A stretch of DNA of 33,256 nt from positions 9,588-42,843 of the forward strand of contig NW_019775492.1 in NCBI RefSeq assembly GCF_001039355.2. Direction: 5' to 3'. The notes under the pieces were generated by a model that was not told where the DNA came from, ran no database searches, and saw only the letters and a list, made by a program, of their open reading frames with translations. The position numbers and the translations under genes were made by a program. This document shows, piece by piece, positions 20,395-30,685 of this stretch. How positions within the stretch are numbered: position 1 is the stretch's first letter; every line of letters begins with the position of its first letter. Source of the stretch: Lingula anatina. Lineage: Eukaryota; Brachiopoda; Lingulata; Lingulida; Lingulidae.

Positions 20395-20560
20395 CCCTAC
20401 TTATATGCATGCATTTAATTGTTAAACGTGTCATATTGCTAAACACATACAGGCTAAACGCGTGTAACTTAGGAGCTAAACGTGCTCAGCAACTAAACGC
20501 GTTGAAAAAAAGAGACAAAACAGGCCCTTAGAAATGTGTTTAGGAGCTAAACACTGTTTT
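20395..20560 (+). repeat. Dispersed repeat, copy 2 (GCTAAAYG-rich)
   Basis: Relative of 8890-9050. GCTAAACACATACAGGC, CTTAGGAGCTAAACGTG, CTAAACGCGTTGAAAAA and GACAAAACAGGCCCTT occur in the same order. Within the copy the word CTAAACGCGT/GCTAAACGTG repeats several times, so it may have grown from a short tandem unit. Confidence 0.6.
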
Positions 20561-22408
20561 TACATTGTAATGTCCTATTTCGAGCCCAAACTTGAATTAA
20601 AATTATATAACTTAAGGACATTCATTCCATATGTATGAAAAGGTGCATTAAAACCTGGTAGCGGGTAAACGAGTCTCGTTTCTGTGTAAGCAAGGAGATG
20701 AAAAACATCGAAAATTGCCTTACGTACCTGTAATGACTGAAGTGTGAAATTGTGTTCTTTTATTACACTTCCGTAATCTGTTGAATACTAATGCGTAAAT
20801 GATTATACCGATCTACCACCGATGGCATTAGTAATAATCCCTTACGTTATAACCGGTTATCCTACCATAGATGGCATTAGTAATAATCCCTTACGTTATA
20901 ACCGGTTATCCTACCATACCAACTACCGGTAGGATGAAAAAGCTCCTTACATGTATTGTTTATAAAATCCAAAATCTAGCTCTTCTGTTAATTTTCAATT
21001 ACCAGAAAAAAGATTCAACTGCATATTGAAACCCGAATTAACAAGAACATACTTATATCTCATTGTAACACATCTTGTTTCCTCACTCGGGCTTAAACAA
21101 GAAACAACTCGAAAAACATAACCTCCTTGGGGGAGGTAAAAAAACTCAAAGAGCACAGATCTCCACCAAGATATCTCAATTCTCGTTATTAATATTTGTT
21201 TTGATGAACGTAATTTATTAGTTAACTAGTCAATTAATAAATGTTAAAAATAATTATAAATGTATGAACTGTGATGTACAGGATAAATGTCAAGGATAAT
21301 TGCGGTAATTAAATAATAATAATAAATCCGGGACTAAAATACAAATGTGTTCAATAGACCTTACAATGCAACTTGAATAAATAATGAAAGGGGTACTGTA
21401 GTAAAAGATAAAGTGTGGAACTCTTGTTATGGAGATCGTAGAATTGGTTTTTGGTTATTATTAAGATCTTCTGTAATGACAAATGTAATACAACATCATA
21501 AGAAAACCGCCGTTGATTGCCTATTTATTAGATAAATTGGTATTCTTCTGTAGATTTTAGAGGCTAAAAAACGCCAGAGATCGTCTTGTGAGCTGGTTCT
21601 CATTTCGAAGCCTGACATGTTCTTCCTCTGCTGGTCCAGATAAATTGGGCTGTTTGGCAAAGTGGAATGATGTGCTTGTAAGCCGATACCTTGTGTTTGG
21701 GTAGTGTGGCACTGTCTTCTGTTTATATTGTTGTTTTTGACTGTCGACATTTTCTGGTTATTAGATGCACCGTATATACGTAGCGGTCGGTATACATGTA
21801 GGAGGCAAGATACTGGTGCACATACACTATTGTATATAAAAGAATATAAATAGTATTTAATGAGCATGAGATGTGGAAGTACTGCCTGCGCCATTCTAAA
21901 TGCAATTAATTCACCTAGCTGTTAAGAAAAGCGTGACGATCCAGTTATGTAATCCTTATTTAAAAGCGGGCGTCTCATAGGTGACATGAATAGTATTTTA
22001 ATGGGCAGCTAATACTCTTTATTGGGCCAAATAGTTATACACTTGCTTCAAGAAAGTGTTAGACATCACTCAAACCAGATAGCATTAGCGACTGCGTACA
22101 TGCTATATGTGCGTTTTTCTCGTTCAGCCTCTGTGAGTAAACCAAAAGACAAACAGATAAAGAAAAGGAAGAATAAGTAAGTAGAAATCGCCATTAATTT
22201 TGGACACTCAAAACCACTTTCAAAACTTCTTTCATTGCTAGTGGTATAATATTTTTATGTTAATGTTGAATATATGTCATTATTTACGGAAGCTGCATTA
22301 ACTATGCTACGCAATGTACATGTATTTATTATTATGACTATCGATCATGATGACACGGAAGTAATTCAACACAAGGTCAAAAGTGAGTCAAGGTACGCAC
22401 TGTGCATT
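20561..22408. other. Long AT-rich intergenic stretch
   Basis: Apart from the 49-bp tandem duplication at 20821 no feature was recognised. The 132-codon minus-strand frame at 21496-21894 shows no known domain and no splice or promoter support. Confidence 0.35.
20821..20918. repeat. Perfect 49-bp tandem duplication
   Basis: The unit starting GATGGCATTAGTAATAATCC and ending CCTACCATA occupies 20821-20869 and is repeated exactly at 20870-20918. Perfect identity implies a recent slippage or template-switch event, or an assembly duplication. Confidence 0.95.
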
Positions 22409-22691
22409 TAGTCCCCCACCTGATACGAATAAAAGCGTTTAGAAAAGCTCTTTCCTTCAATATGTGATGTGGCCAAACAATTTTCACGGTGCATGAAGAT
22501 AAACAGTTAAAGAATATCCACAATAAAATTCGGCAACCGAGAGAAGCGCCAACATATAGATAATTGCGATAGTATAAATGTCAAAATATCAAAATGAATA
22601 GCCCCGCCGTTCGAGCCTTTTAACCAATCAAAGCAACGGAAAGGGGGTCAAGTCACCTTCCCACCAGGCCATGCCATGTAAACAAAGCAGC

Positions 22692-23061
22692 ATGGTCGGC
22701 TGTAGTGAAGAGTCTGAGGAGGGAGACGCGAAATCTTCGCCAAATTCTCATCTTTCGTGTTGCATGCACATACCTGTAGAAGAAGGTAGCTAATTAAGAG
22801 ACTCTAGATACCATCACACGTTTTCGCTGGGAAACTTTTAGAGTCGCAGCGAAACAATGGCTGAAATTTGGCAGCAGAGAAGCCGCTGCTGTTCAGTGGA
22901 TCCGTACGGATTTAGATAGAGCCTTAGAGGATTCGACGATTTGGAAGCCAAACCACGATGTCACTACTCTTGCTACAGAAAGCTAACTAACAAGAAGGGG
23001 TTATCTCAGGCGGCAAAGAAGTATGAGAAAGCTGAGAAACAAGGCAGTCTTGCTGAAGAAG
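22692..23061 (+). pseudogene. Cys/His-module protein, first exon remnant, of the long-TIR element
   Basis: The ATG at 22692 opens MVGCSEESEEGDAKSSPNSH, then LSCCMHIPVEEGS and a stop. After frame changes the coding resumes as VAAKQWLKFGSREAAAVQWI, then RTDLDRALEDS. In another frame it gives AKPRCHYSCYRKLTNKKGLS and QAAKKYEKAEKQGSLAEEG, ending at a GTATGT donor (23062). The block C-H-Y-x-C-Y-x-K-L-T-N-K is a pattern I recall from the N-terminus of highly repeated uncharacterised proteins in cnidarians and amphioxus. I can give no formal domain name. At least two frameshifts or stops break it here. The continuation is the piece at 24673-24821. Confidence 0.55.
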
Positions 23062-23288
23062 GTATGTCAACATATTGTAATTTGTTTTTAAGTCAGCCCC
23101 GATCGTGTTATGTTTACATCGTACGTGGCTGATGTTACATAACAATATGTGACTGATAAAAGTGATATGAAAGAAAGAAAAAAAGAAAATGATGAAAACA
23201 AGTTTATTATTGTTATTATTATTTTATTTGTAAATACTTAGAGGTTTTAAGATTTGAAACAACTCATTCTCTGTTGAATAAGATAGTA

Positions 23289-23491
23289 AAAGACCCCATT
23301 TCCAGAGATTAGATCGATCTACTTTAGGGGTTCACGCTAAACAGCTGTCAGTGGGGTGGACACGAAAGTTAATTACCCCCTTACAGCTTGTAGTAGGCGG
23401 GACGGACATTTAAGCCAGGTTATCTGACAGTAATCTAGTGAGACTCCCCACGGGGGCAGATCAATCTAAAAGCTCTGGGAATACAGTCTAA
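23289..23491 (+). mobile_element. MITE family 1, copy B (inside the 3.9-kb element)
   Basis: Ends are AAGACCCCATTTCCAGAG and, inverted at the right, TTAGACTGTATTCCCAGAGC. The core TAATTACCCCCTTACAGC, GGACGGACATTTAAGCC and TAGTGAGACTCCCCACGG matches copy A (12514-12765) in the same orientation and copy C (32063-32280) inverted. It lies in the presumed intron of the Cys/His-module gene, so it inserted after the larger element. Confidence 0.85.
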
Positions 23492-24672
23492 GCTAGCTGG
23501 ATGTTCTTGCCATGATTAACATCTCATTATTAGTTCATCCATATTAGCATTGCATTTACACAAAATAATGTAAGGCTTCACACAACAAGATATACAAACA
23601 AATATTATGGTGGGATTTTATGAGACAGAGGCTTAAGTATCATGGTAGAATATTTTATGTTATTTGTGGAGTGGTCCTCCCCCCCAATACATTGCTGCAC
23701 ATGTGCAACCATTAGTGAATATAAATGTGTATAGGCTAAGCCCAACTTCAATGAGAATGTATTTTAGGGATTATTTATTGTATCTTGTGAGCCAGAAAAA
23801 GTAGGATAGCTTTTCACAGAACAAGCTGCAATGTGATTAATTTAATTAGGACTGTTAGGAATAATCCTTGTAACTTTCCCTTATGAATAGAATCAGTAAA
23901 GGTATACATAAATAGTATCAATAAAGAATTACGTTGACAAACAGTATCAATAAAGGAATAATGATAATGAGTAGGGTGACTGGTAGATGTAGTTCAGTTA
24001 AAGAGAAGAGGCACTTTTATTCAAGGCATCTTATATTAATCTGGGCAGCAGAATTCTAGTGGGCTCCCTATTAATTATTAGATCTTTAAGCTTGATTAAT
24101 TTGTCTTTGTTGCAACAAATATTAAACAGTGGGTCTCATTTGCCTGTAGTTTGTTACAGCTTAGTTCCTCATAAAAGGAACATGCTGAGCCACTAATACA
24201 TTGAATCCTATACCTACCCTATGCCCTTTGAATCATGAGGATATATGTAATTATAGTTGTCAATATCACTTGGTGTCAATCATTTGATAAACTCACATGC
24301 TACTGTCTTATCTTATTTCATTATTATTTATTTATTTTATAGTTAAATCATAGTGATTGTATATACAATTGCACTTGCAACAATCAAGGATTTGCGGTCT
24401 GCTCTGTATTTGCTAAATCATTTGTGTAACCAGGTATCCAGATGTATTTTATTTGAAATATGTATTCTCTGTTGTCTTTTTATTTGTACAGGGCAAATGT
24501 TTTTATAACTGAATTTTGAGCACATTACTATTTTTTACATATCTTTGTTACACCCACTTGGATATTTATCCAACTTAATTTAAGGTTGTTTCTGTAGTAG
24601 TCAGTATCTGCACATTATAATTCACTAATATGTATGGTATGAAAAGTAAAATGTTATTTTGCTTCTTTTACA

Positions 24673-24821
24673 GAACCATCAACCAGTTGTACTCTTCCCA
24701 AAATACAAGGTCCATCTCCCAAGAAATTGAGATCAGTCTCAGGGTTTGGTATATCAAAGTCACCAGTACTGCCAGCTATCTGCATTATTTGTAAAAAAAA
24801 AAAAAAAGTTGTGGTCGTCTA
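24673..24821 (+). pseudogene. Second coding piece of the Cys/His-module protein
   Basis: After a T-rich acceptor (…CTTCTTTTACAG at 24661-24672) the frame reads EPSTSCTLPKIQGPSPKKLR, then SVSGFGISKSPVLPAICIIC and lysines encoded by an A15 run, then a stop. L-P-x-I-C-I-I-C-K-K is the follow-on motif I associate with the same repeated invertebrate proteins as the 22692-23061 piece. The reading is cut off where LINE-derived sequence begins, so the rest of the protein is lost or displaced. Confidence 0.5.
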
Positions 24822-25363
24822 ATTTTTGCAAGTGTTTTGATATTTAATGGGGACACACTCATTTTGATGTAATTTTAACATTCATAATATTTTTTTATTG
24901 TTTTGTATGTCCTTAATTTGTTTGAGATTGAGCTATTTAATTCCTGCCAGAATAGTTTTTCGATTTTTATGTTCAATATTTCTACAAGGTTTTCTATTTG
25001 ATATAATTTCTTTGGTGGGTTGTTATCTTCGGATAGATTCTGTCCTTGTGTTTCCCTTTGTATCTTGCTCAAGATTGTGCACCTGATTTACAGTTCTATT
25101 ATCTACTGGTAGTTGTTCCAGTCTAAGACTAATCTTTAGACAGGTTTAGTTATAGTTGAAATAATAGGGTAACTGCCGAGCTCAGCTCTAAAAATGGTAT
25201 TGCTAGCCTGCTTTCTTAGACCTACAATCCATTTGCAAAACTTTAAGTGTACCTGTTCAAATGGCATTTTATTAATCTTTTTCAGATATGCACAGGAAAT
25301 GTATAAAGTTATAATTTCACAGTTGAAATAATTAAGTTGGAAAAAATATATTATATATATCAT
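24808..25363 (-). mobile_element. LINE fragment (region after the reverse transcriptase)
   Basis: The minus strand reads KMPFEQVHLKFCKWIVGLRK, QASNTIFRAELGSYPI and, after a frame break, FWQELNSSISNKLRTYKTIK, KYYEC and then YIKMSVSPLNIKTLAKIRRP. The order (E-x-V-H-x-K-F-C-K, A-E-L-G-x-Y-P, K-L-R-T-Y-K, then L-A-K-I-R) matches the region between the RT core and the C-terminal zinc module of a common invertebrate LINE type. The zinc module itself, seen in the fragment at 4553-5017, is cut off here at an A/T run (24793-24807). It lies antisense inside the 3.9-kb element. Confidence 0.7.
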
Positions 25364-26314
25364 AAAAGCCTTGTTAAATGTGAGCTATTATTTCTTTTAA
25401 TATGCTGTTGTTACTAGACAATGCTGCAATTAATTGCAATAATCAAACTTCTTTAAAAATTGTACCTTTGCAATTTTAAGATAAACTTGAACATAAAAAC
25501 CTCAATTATTCTACCTAATGAAGCACTTAGATATTTTTGAAATAATTTTTTGAGCACTTGCCAGCTTCATAAACAGACAGCCCTCATGATACCTAGTTTG
25601 TAACTCTACACATGGATTTATACTATTTATCAGTGTAAAATATTGAGTCAAATAATTTTCAGTGATTATATGCGCTTTAATTCAATGTAACATTACTGAA
25701 CATACATGTAAGTGATTATATGATCACTATATAGGGTAATAGTGTGACCTGTGTGCGATTGTAGTAGAAGTGGTACAGTGCAGTCTACGGGCTATATACT
25801 ACATACCTTCTTGCCGTGAATTCACGTCAACATTTAGCCAATTATATAAATACACGTATTCTCCAACTATTTAAATCTTTCTTTCAATATTGACATCGAT
25901 TTTAAAATCCTAGGACGTATTTTTTTTTATTTAAACAACGCATGGGAATCATCTATTAAATGTGCAAGCTTCGCACGAAAATTCATTGTTTACATCGTTC
26001 AGATGTAGGTCAAGTTATCACGTGACCCCTTTCCGTTGCTTTGATTGGTTTAAAGGGTAGAACGGCAGCACTTGGAACTACTCGGATTTCTCCGCACTCG
26101 ACAGTCGAGGATTGCCGATTGGAACGGCAGGGCTATTCATTTTGATGTTTCAGCATAAATACTATCGCAATTATCTATATGTTGGCGCATCCTACGGTTG
26201 CCGAATTTATTGTGGGTATTTTTTAACTGTTTATCTTACATGCACCGTGAAAATTGTCTGGCCACTGAAGCTTTTCACACAATGAAACGATAGACCAGTG
26301 TAGGCAAGGGACTA

Positions 26315-27918
26315 TATACTTCTATATATTAAAATGTGTGTAATTCAAATAACTTATGCTCTCACACAACTGTAACAAATCCTCTCCGTCAACTTGGGGA
26401 ACCTGTGCGTGTATTATTATTTTGTTTGCCAACAGCCGTGGGGAATTCCCTCTTCATCCACCGAACTTTATGATTGGACAGGCTTTTTTAAGGTGATACG
26501 TGAGTATATTGTCTGTTACATAAAGGCAATTTGGGAAGTTTTGAAAAGGAAGATGATTGCCTTTTGAGGCTTGCCATGTGAGGTTTAAAAATGTCAAGTT
26601 TGATCTGTGGCAACATTTTCTTTGAAATAAACACAGAAGTTAAAATTGAGGAAGTTATAAACGGAAGTAAAAATTACTGACTTCAAAAGAAATTAAAATT
26701 TATTTGGGTATTGTAAGAAAATATCACATCATTTCAAAACAGTCCACAGTGCGTCCTCTAGGGGCAGGCCAGGAGGCACCTCTGCTGAGCAAAGAGCGCA
26801 GGGTTTGCGGGGAGCTGAGGAGCGCGAGCATCTGGCTCAGCGCAAGTGGCGCGCGCCAATTGCTTACCGTGTGCGGGGTGCTTTACAAGTTCAGTTGCAA
26901 ACATACGTGATGTTAATGAGTAGATTTTTCGTATCAGTAATACGCTTTGCATATCATATCTGACATTTTATCTATCTTTATTTTCAAATTTCAAAAGTTT
27001 CATATACGTAGTAGTAAAATGAAAATAAAATATATATTAGATCAAACGATATTAACTATTTTGAACATATTTTTAAATATTAATTTTTTTCAATCGTATA
27101 TCTATGACGATTCTAGGACAATCCCCCCGCCCCCAGGAAAGTCCCCCCCCCCCCAAGAAATATATATTCGTATACAAATATAAAGTACTGTAAAAACTAT
27201 AAAGTTTAAAACATTCCATCCCTTTTATTAATATTTTAATGTGATAATGCGCATGCGTCTTCATCATGAAACATTATTTTATAAGAAATTCCTTTTCACT
27301 TTATATTTTTATATATTTGTATATAAATATATATTATTTATATATATTTGTATATAAATATTTATTTTCGGAGGGAATCGTCCGGGGGGAGGGGATTATA
27401 TAAAAGCACTGTGCTATATGACAAGCTTTCCCTGAAAAAAAAACTTGAAGTCTTCCATCAGATCTCTTTGAGGTTTTCAGTAAACTTCTAGAGGTGTGCT
27501 TAGTCATTATCATGTTATCAGTGACAAGGCATCAGCAACAGTGGAAGGGTGACGTATTATACAATTGGACTATACAGGCCTCTGTATGACTAACATCAAA
27601 TTGCTTATCATGTCACACACAAACGGCACAAACTGTCGGGCGTAGATGTCTTATGCGCTTTTTTTTATTATTTTGATTACGACCTTGAGAATCCATGCGT
27701 GTACACATTATTGTTCGCCCACAGCTGTGGGGGATTCCCTCATGTACCCCTGTTCTTTATGATTGGATAGCCTTTGTTGTCATGTACGGTAGAACGGGTT
27801 TTGATACTTCGTTGAAGGTCAGGCTTATTTACCTTAGGCCCTAATTAGGTACAATTTACTCCTGAGTAAATTGCAGCATTTTTGTACTCAACACTAATGT
27901 TTTGTCCTGTGAAAGCCT
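26315..27918. other. Intergenic stretch with a GC-rich island and weak repeats
   Basis: No exon is recognised. 26745-26880 is markedly GC-richer than its surroundings; a TGGCTCAGCGCAAGTGG at 26831-26847 loosely resembles a tRNA A box, but no proper B box follows, so a SINE is only a guess. 26404-26490 and 27694-27775 are diverged direct repeats (CAGCYGTGGGGRATTCCCTC, then TTTATGATTGGAYAG). C-runs at 27122-27160 and TATATTTGTATATAAATAT repeats at 27310-27362 are low-complexity. Confidence 0.45.
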
Positions 27919-28007
27919 GGGCTCCGTATCTCGAAATAGAATCGGTTATGGAATCGAGACACTAACACGCGTGCGCAACATAGCGAACCTTTCGAGATAC
28001 GGAGCCC
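27919..28007. mobile_element. 89-bp inverted-repeat element
   Basis: GGGCTCCGTATCTCGAAA at 27919-27936 is repeated perfectly inverted at 27990-28007, around a 53-bp spacer. Too short for coding. It could be a tiny MITE or a structured element; no target duplication is evident. Confidence 0.7.
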
Positions 28008-29218
28008 TGTACTTGTTAGTTCAATTACTCCCGCTACTCAATTTTTTTTCGCCCAACATATTTCTGCTACATACAAATAAACATGCTTGTTGCTTATAAA
28101 TAATTATAAAAAACGAAAGAGGAAGAAGAATTTTTCGAGAAATTTTATGTTTTTAAGACAATGCATGGATTGTATTTAACACTTCCTTCTCTCCTCTCCC
28201 ATCTGGATGCAGGGAACGACAGTGACATGAGGTACCAGGAAGCCCCTACCCCAAAAAAGCAATTCCCAATTCGTCCTGACATCCTTCAAATTTTTCTAAC
28301 AACCTCGTTCACCAATGCATACATGACAAATTTTCAAGGGCAGAAATATGCTGTGTAGATTTGGCGGCTTTTTTTCTTCTTTTGCTCTAAGCAAGAAGTT
28401 ATAAAGAGAAGGAGTAGAAACAAGGGGTTTCCTTTCATCCTATCCTCGTAACGGGCTTAATCCTAATAATTACCCAGCTTGTGGTCTTAGGGAGAGCTTT
28501 TGCCTAATACATATTCAAAAGACCGTTCACGTTGGTTGCTTCAGCCAATTGGGATAAAGCCTCGCGAAGTCTCTAATAATCTCACAGAGAAAACATGGTG
28601 GGATTACAGAAAGGTGTAGAGAGAGATTTCAAGCCTGGACGCAACCATTTTGGGAAATAAAACTCAAATCATGCGAGATACACCTTCATTTGATCTAGAG
28701 CCGATCAGTTATACAAAAATTAGTTTCACATCAAGAATGTATGAGAACAATTTCACAAACCCACCTTCAACGCTAAAATTTGCACCTGTAGAAGTCTCAC
28801 ATTTATTTTAAATTCTTTTTGTCGTGTAAAGGCGTGTAAAGGAAATTTACCTTCATCTAGGAATGACACATTCAATTCAGAGCCGTGTACACAAAACAGT
28901 AGTACTTGCAATTTCCGTATGCCAGCCTCGTTTCTTTTTTTTTTTTTTTGGCACATTATTGCTTATATACCAGGTAGAGCTTAAACAGGAAAATTGGGGA
29001 AATGAAAATAAGTTATTGCACTTAATATGAATCTAAATAAAATTTCATTCATACATATTTTTGTTTATATCTTTGTCTATTACATGAGGCCAACTAATAG
29101 TAGACTGATAGTTTAAATTCATTAGAAGAAAAAATCATAGAAATATTTTTATTGATTGATATTGCTTTATTTCAACATTCGAGCAACTTGTATAATATCT
29201 AAAACAAAGTTTCAGCAA
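28008..29218. other. AT-rich stretch with no recognised exon
   Basis: The next SLC12A9-like exon should occur on the minus strand downstream of 29527, but it was not found in this stretch. Only short frames with no motif are seen. The stretch ends at an N (29219). Confidence 0.4.
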
Positions 29219-29304
29219 NAACGTGAAAATTGTCTGGCCACTGAAGCTTTTCACACAATGAGACGATAGACCAGTGTAGGCAAGGGACTATATCTACATA
29301 CATN
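29219..29304. other. N-bounded segment: right end of the long-TIR element
   Basis: Bases 29219 and 29304 are N. Between them, 29221-29290 is nearly identical to the terminal part of the 3.9-kb element's right end (26246-26316), including CTGGCCACTGAAGCTTTTCA and GGCAAGGGACTATAT. This is either an end fragment of another copy or an assembly join made across a repeat. Confidence 0.8.
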
Positions 29305-29472
29305 CACTTGTGGTTCAAGCTAAACTTTTCACTCCATTTTAAGGGACTGCTTTGGACTTCTCATAAACAAAAGTAGACAACAATTTTGTTTTAAAAGTCA
29401 AGGTCAAATCCGGGGCTTAAAATTCTTTGTGTGAAATCAGCCCCAGAAGCTCTGAGTAAGCAAGATACACGT

Positions 29473-29513
29473 GCACACAAACACACGCACACACACACAC
29501 ACACACACAAGCA
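29473..29513. repeat. (CA)n microsatellite
   Basis: About 18 CA units just past the donor of the SLC12A9-like exon ending at 29527 (transcription runs right to left). Confidence 0.93.
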
Positions 29514-29526
29514 CACCTTTACCCAC

Positions 29527-29689
29527 CTGACATATTTGAACCATTCATGATTCCTGTGACACTACTAAACAGTACAGCAAACACAATGGCAAAGTTCTGA
29601 ATCACCTTAGGGTTGGTGTAGTCAGCAGTGTACTTGCCTGAAAATGAAGAAGACCAATCCTTCAGCAAAAAATAAATAAAATAAAAAAA

Positions 29690-29738
<49 letters not shown>

Positions 29739-30646
29739 AAATTAAAAAATTAAAAAAAAAGTTATATAAGAAGCAAAACTTCTTGGTCTGCTAACTTAAG
29801 AATAGCACCCTGCAACACTGAAAACAACAACAATATTGAAGTTGGACAAGTAAAATTTTGGTAAATTTCTTGTGTTACTGATAACTGTTTTATCTCCTTG
29901 AGTCTAGAAGATGTTTTGGGTTGGTACCAACACTGTATTCTGACTGTAATAAGTACCCTGTTGACTCAAAGAGACAAGTAGGCTAAAACATTTAAGCACA
30001 GAGGGAGATAGAGAGTGGCCATGGTCACAAACAGTTGATCTGCAGACTATCGACTCCATGGATCAAATATGGTGCGACCCACTTGCAGAAAGCTTGTCAA
30101 GATTAAATTGCTCTGCCTCTGCTGAGACGGCGAGCATGGGAGGCAGGAATCCATTGTCAAGTGTATGCCATATTTGATCCACGTACTGGTTAGTCTGCAG
30201 ATCAACTTGTTATGAATGAGGCCAGTGTCTTAATTGAAGGCATGGGCTGAGTGTATCAAGTGTCATTCACATAGAAAAAAAATCAGTCCATTTGTACTGA
30301 CCAGTATAAGATGTTGATGTTAACATTACCTGTGGATATTGTGGAACTCACCAAATAAATTCTCCATGAAAGTGTGAATACTGTATCCAGTATAATTGTA
30401 AAAGACGGTGGTCACATTTTCAGTGACATTGTTTACATCAGGATAAACCAGCGTATTGGTCCGTGGTATAGGAATGGGTATGGGGAGTTCCGAGGCTTGT
30501 TTCACAAATGTGCTGATAATAACCATCAAAGTACACAAAACTACAACCTAAAAAGAAAAAGGAACCATTTTTCTGTACTCTGAAGGCACTGCTCAAACAA
30601 ACAAACAAACAAACAAACAAACAAACAAACAAACAAACAAACAAAA

Positions 30647-30685
<39 letters not shown>

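Larger units (their letters stand above)
22411..26312 (+). mobile_element. 3.9-kb DNA transposon with long terminal inverted repeats
   Basis: The left end (from GTCCCCCACC at 22411, preceded by TA) and the right end (…GCAAGGGAC to 26312, followed by TA) are inverted copies. The similarity runs about 270-330 bp inward through ACAATTTTCACGGTGCATG, ATAATTGCGATAGTAT, CATCAAAATGAATAGCCC and AACCAATCAAAGCAACGGAA. The right copy carries an extra block of about 60 bp (about 26060-26120) inside the repeat. The interior holds remnants of a Cys/His-rich protein (22692-24820), interrupted by a LINE fragment. No DDE domain was recognised. The 2-bp TA flanks suggest a TA target duplication, but this is not decisive. 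A fragment of the right end recurs at 29221-29290. Confidence 0.8.

Noticed and set aside
21496-21894. 132-codon minus-strand open frame
   Set aside because: No recognisable domain, promoter or splice context; composition looks like chance reading of AT-rich DNA.
26704-26952. Opposed open frames in the GC-rich island, considered as a gene or SINE
   Set aside because: Frames exist because GC-rich DNA has few stops. The A-box-like word lacks a matching B box and no poly-A or tail repeat is seen.
28753-28956. Minus-strand frame considered as the next SLC12A9-like exon
   Set aside because: Contains no ELKDPSRAIP-like sequence or transmembrane pattern and lacks suitable splice phases.
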